Made by a program: the position numbers and the translations under genes
NCBI RefSeq assembly: GCF_030816485.1
Contig: NZ_JAUSYC010000001.1
Span: 682,001-746,000 of the forward strand
Direction of reading: 5' to 3'
Origin: Arthrobacter sp. B1I2
Lineage (GTDB): Bacteria > Actinomycetota > Actinomycetes > Actinomycetales > Micrococcaceae
Length of the DNA: 64,000 nt
In this document: piece by piece, positions 61,874 through 64,000 of the stretch
Layout of the letters: every line of letters starts with the position of its first letter
Position numbering within the stretch: the first letter of the stretch is position 1
Notes under the pieces: generated by a model
What the model saw: only the letters and a program-made list of their open reading frames with translations
What the model was told of the DNA's origin: nothing
The model's database searches: none

Positions 61874-62821
61874 ATGGCCGGCCGCATCCTGATCACCACC
61901 GACTACCTCCACCCGGGAGACGCCGTTGACCGGCTCCTGCGCGGGCACGGCCTGGAACCGGTCTACGCACCCTCCCGGGGGCCACGGACCCCGGAGGAAC
62001 GCCGATCACTCTTCGACGGAATCTCCGGCGCGATCCTCGCCAGCGAACCCGTGACCGCCGACATGCTCACCGGCGCCGGGTCCCTGAAAGTCATCGCCCG
62101 CAGCGGCGTGGGCTACGACTCCATCGACGTCGAGGCCGCCGCAGCCCACGGAGTCAGGGTCTGCAACGCGCCCGGAACAAACCACCACTCGGTCGCCGAA
62201 CTGGCCATCGGACTGATCATCATGGCCGCACGCCGCCTCCTGGAGGTCACCGCCGCCGTTCGCCAGGGTGGCTGGCCCCGGGAAGCCGGCCATGAGCTCC
62301 GGGGTTCCAGCCTGGGAATAGTCGGCTACGGCCCCAGCGGACGCGCCACCGCAAACCTGGGCGCAGCGCTCGGCATGAACGTCCTGGTCAGCACCTCCCA
62401 CCCGGACCCAGCAAACACCACGTTCCAGTACACGGATCTCGACACCGTCATCGCCGGCTCCGACTACCTCTCCCTGCATACCCGCGGAGGCCAAAGCACC
62501 GGCAAACTCATCGACGCGCCCCGGCTGCAAACAATGAAACCCACCGCAGTCCTTATCAACACTGCCCGCGGCTCCCTCGTGGACGAAGAGGCCCTGGCCA
62601 AAGCACTCTCCGACGGCACCATCGCCGGCGCCGCGCTGGACGTACTCGAGAGCGAACCCCTACCCGACGACAGCCCCCTACGCGGCCTGGACAACCTGCT
62701 CATCACCTCCCACCTCGCCGGACAAACGATCGAGGCACGGGCACGGGCCGGCCTCGCTGCCGCACACGCCGTCATCGACGTCCTCGAAAACCGCGAACCG
62801 GCCCACCCGGTCGACCGCTAA
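61874..62821 (+). CDS. D-isomer-specific 2-hydroxyacid dehydrogenase
   Basis: 315 residues. The NAD-binding fold has GIVGYGPSGRATA, the arginine lies in NTARGSLVDEEAL, and the general base sits in SHLAGQT with the acid before it in DVLESEPLPD. Family members reduce hydroxypyruvate or glyoxylate or oxidise glycerate. Between tartrate dehydratase and tartrate dehydrogenase, a hydroxypyruvate-to-glycerate step is plausible because tartrate dehydrogenase can form hydroxypyruvate or glycerate. This is inference; the leader has only a distant GAGGAA. Confidence 0.88.
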   Translation: MAGRILITTDYLHPGDAVDRLLRGHGLEPVYAPSRGPRTPEERRSLFDGISGAILASEPVTADMLTGAGSLKVIARSGVGYDSIDVEAAAAHGVRVCNAPGTNHHSVAELAIGLIIMAARRLLEVTAAVRQGGWPREAGHELRGSSLGIVGYGPSGRATANLGAALGMNVLVSTSHPDPANTTFQYTDLDTVIAGSDYLSLHTRGGQSTGKLIDAPRLQTMKPTAVLINTARGSLVDEEALAKALSDGTIAGAALDVLESEPLPDDSPLRGLDNLLITSHLAGQTIEARARAGLAAAHAVIDVLENREPAHPVDR

Positions 62822-62856
62822 CCCCGCACACCCAACAAAGACGAAGAAGGATCCTG

Positions 62857-63936
62857 ATGTCGAAACCCCACCGCATCGCAGTCATTCCCGGCGACGGAAT
62901 CGGCACCGAAGTCGTGCCCGAAGGGCTGCGCGTCCTGGACGCCGCAGCATCAGCCTTCGACCTCAACCTCACATACGAGCACTTCGACTACGCCTCGGCT
63001 GACTACTACAGCCGGCACGGCAAAATGCTGCCCGACGAGTGGTTTGAGGAACTAAACCAGTTCGATTCCATCTTCTTCGGCGCCGTCGGCTGGCCCGACG
63101 TCGTCCCCGACCACGTTTCGCTGTGGGGAAGCCTGCTGCAGTTCCGCCGCCATTTCGACCAGTACGTCAGCCTGCGCCCGGTCAAGCTCCTTCCCGGGGT
63201 GCCCAGCCCCCTCACCGGCCGGGTCCCCGGCGACGTGGACTTCTACGTCGTGCGCGAAAACACCGAAGGCGAATACTCCAGCATCGGTGGCAAAATTTTC
63301 GAAGGCACCGACCGCGAAACCGTGGTCCAGGAAACCGTCATGACCCGCACCGGCGTGGACCGTATCCTCAAGTACGCCTTCGACCTGGCGCAAAGCCGGC
63401 CCAAGAAGCACCTGACCTCCGCCACGAAGAGCAACGGCATCTCCATCACCATGCCCTACTGGGACGAACGCGTGGAAGCCATGGCGAAGGGTTTCACGGA
63501 CCTGAAGGTCGACAAGTACCACATCGACATCCTGGCCGCTAACTTCGTTATGCACCCCGACTGGTTCGACGTCGTGGTCGCCAGCAACCTCTTCGGCGAC
63601 ATCCTCTCCGACCTCGGACCGGCCTGCACCGGAACCATCGGCATCGCACCCAGCGGAAACATCAACCCCGAACGCAAATTCCCCAGCCTTTTCGAACCCG
63701 TCCACGGCTCCGCACCGGACATCGCCGGCAAAGGCATCGCCAACCCCATCGGCCAGGTCTGGTGCGCCGCCATGATGCTGGACCACCTGGGAGAACCCAA
63801 AGCCGCCGCCGCCATCACCACCGCCATGGAAACCGTGCTCGCCACCGGACAGCAAGCACTCACACCGGACATGGGCGGCAATGCCACCACAGAGGAACTG
63901 GGCAAAGCAGTGGCATCGGCCCTGACCGCATCATGA
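62857..63936 (+). CDS. Tartrate dehydrogenase/D-malate dehydrogenase (decarboxylating)
   Basis: 359 residues of the isocitrate/isopropylmalate dehydrogenase family. Signs are the start IAVIPGDGIGTEVVPEG, the substrate arginines in SLWGSLLQFRRHFDQYVSLRPVKL, VVRENTEGEYSSIGG and the metal aspartates in DILSDLGP. The Ser-Leu-Trp-Gly loop is the tartrate/D-malate subgroup pattern. These enzymes act on tartrate, meso-tartrate and D-malate with NAD and Mn2+ or Mg2+. It is the last complete gene of the unit and overlaps the next gene by four bases (ATGA). Confidence 0.92.
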   Translation: MSKPHRIAVIPGDGIGTEVVPEGLRVLDAAASAFDLNLTYEHFDYASADYYSRHGKMLPDEWFEELNQFDSIFFGAVGWPDVVPDHVSLWGSLLQFRRHFDQYVSLRPVKLLPGVPSPLTGRVPGDVDFYVVRENTEGEYSSIGGKIFEGTDRETVVQETVMTRTGVDRILKYAFDLAQSRPKKHLTSATKSNGISITMPYWDERVEAMAKGFTDLKVDKYHIDILAANFVMHPDWFDVVVASNLFGDILSDLGPACTGTIGIAPSGNINPERKFPSLFEPVHGSAPDIAGKGIANPIGQVWCAAMMLDHLGEPKAAAAITTAMETVLATGQQALTPDMGGNATTEELGKAVASALTAS

Positions 63937-64000
63937 CCCCCTCGACTGGCCCCAGCAACGGGCGCACACCCGCCTTCGGAGAGCGGATCATGCTCCGCCA
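63933..64000 (+). CDS. Gene start cut by the window end
   Basis: ATG 63933 overlaps the dehydrogenase stop and opens 22 codons (beginning MTPSTGPSNGRTPAFGER) with no stop before the window ends. The coupling shows it belongs to the tartrate operon. Too little is visible to name a family. Confidence 0.55.
   Translation, partial: MTPSTGPSNGRTPAFGERIMLR

Noticed and set aside
1..64000. tRNA, rRNA, CRISPR, transposase, integrase or phage genes
   Set aside because: I looked for tRNA arms, regularly spaced repeats and typical motifs and saw none; a covariance-model search would be needed to exclude small RNAs.

Overview
The window looks like chromosomal DNA from a high-GC Gram-positive actinobacterium, most likely the Arthrobacter/Pseudarthrobacter group of Micrococcaceae. 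This rests on the GC-rich coding, the many ATGA/GTGA-coupled operons, the GAF-ANTAR proteins, the ECF sigma/anti-sigma/sortase F/DUF4397 set and the many plant-polymer sugar loci. No similarity search was possible, so the genus is an inference. There are no rRNA or tRNA genes, CRISPR arrays, transposases or phage genes that I can see. It is a soil and plant-litter catabolic region made of self-contained sugar and organic-acid units, nearly all with their own regulator.

Layout. 0-4.2 kb: sugar ABC importer (binding protein, two permeases) leading into an enolase-superfamily dehydratase cut by the window edge, with a divergent FadR-type GntR regulator. 4.3-9.9 kb: two alpha/beta hydrolases (one lacking its nucleophilic serine) and a GH78 alpha-L-rhamnosidase in one coupled operon, divergent from an IclR regulator. 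10-12 kb: SDR, an unrecognised protein and a hemerythrin. 12-21.5 kb: a Dpp/Opp-type importer with a fused permease-ATPase, a second GH78 enzyme and a divergent GH1 glycosidase. A 23-bp motif is shared with the first rhamnosidase promoter. 21.6-26 kb: universal stress protein, Cys-rich mini-protein, GAF-ANTAR protein, type B carboxylesterase and a frameshifted SRPBCC gene.

26-32.4 kb: a compact catabolic unit (SDR, TIM-barrel isomerase/epimerase, MFS symporter, split transketolase, GntR regulator) tied together by four TGT-nn-ACA operators, plus a beta-helix hexapeptide protein. 32.5-40.4 kb: a cellobiose/beta-glucoside (ceb-like) operon of binding protein, two permeases, a frameshifted GH1 beta-glucosidase and a LacI regulator. 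It is divergent from a secreted beta-helix protein across three near-consensus CebR boxes. 40.5-47.5 kb: urease operon ureABCEFGD with a NiCoT nickel permease and an upstream cysteine hydrolase; two inverted copies of one GC-rich dyad repeat lie inside it. 47.6-50.9 kb: LacI regulator, HhH-GPD repair protein and GH51 arabinofuranosidase. 51-58 kb: second GAF-ANTAR protein, small membrane protein, anti-sigma/ECF sigma pair, sortase F, DUF4397 protein, LacI regulator, YciI-like protein and an M23-type peptidase. 58-64 kb: tartrate unit of GntR regulator, D-tartrate dehydratase, DAACS dicarboxylate carrier, D-2-hydroxyacid dehydrogenase, tartrate/D-malate dehydrogenase and a gene cut by the window end.

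How the genes work together. Several units process plant cell-wall and glycoside material: rhamnosidases, beta-glucosidases, arabinofuranosidase, esterases and a secreted beta-helix protein release sugars, and dedicated ABC importers take them up. The other units handle organic acids (tartrate, probably a sugar acid at the left edge) and nitrogen (urea). Two genes, bglC-like and SRPBCC, are each broken by one extra base, so sequencing error and real decay must be told apart.
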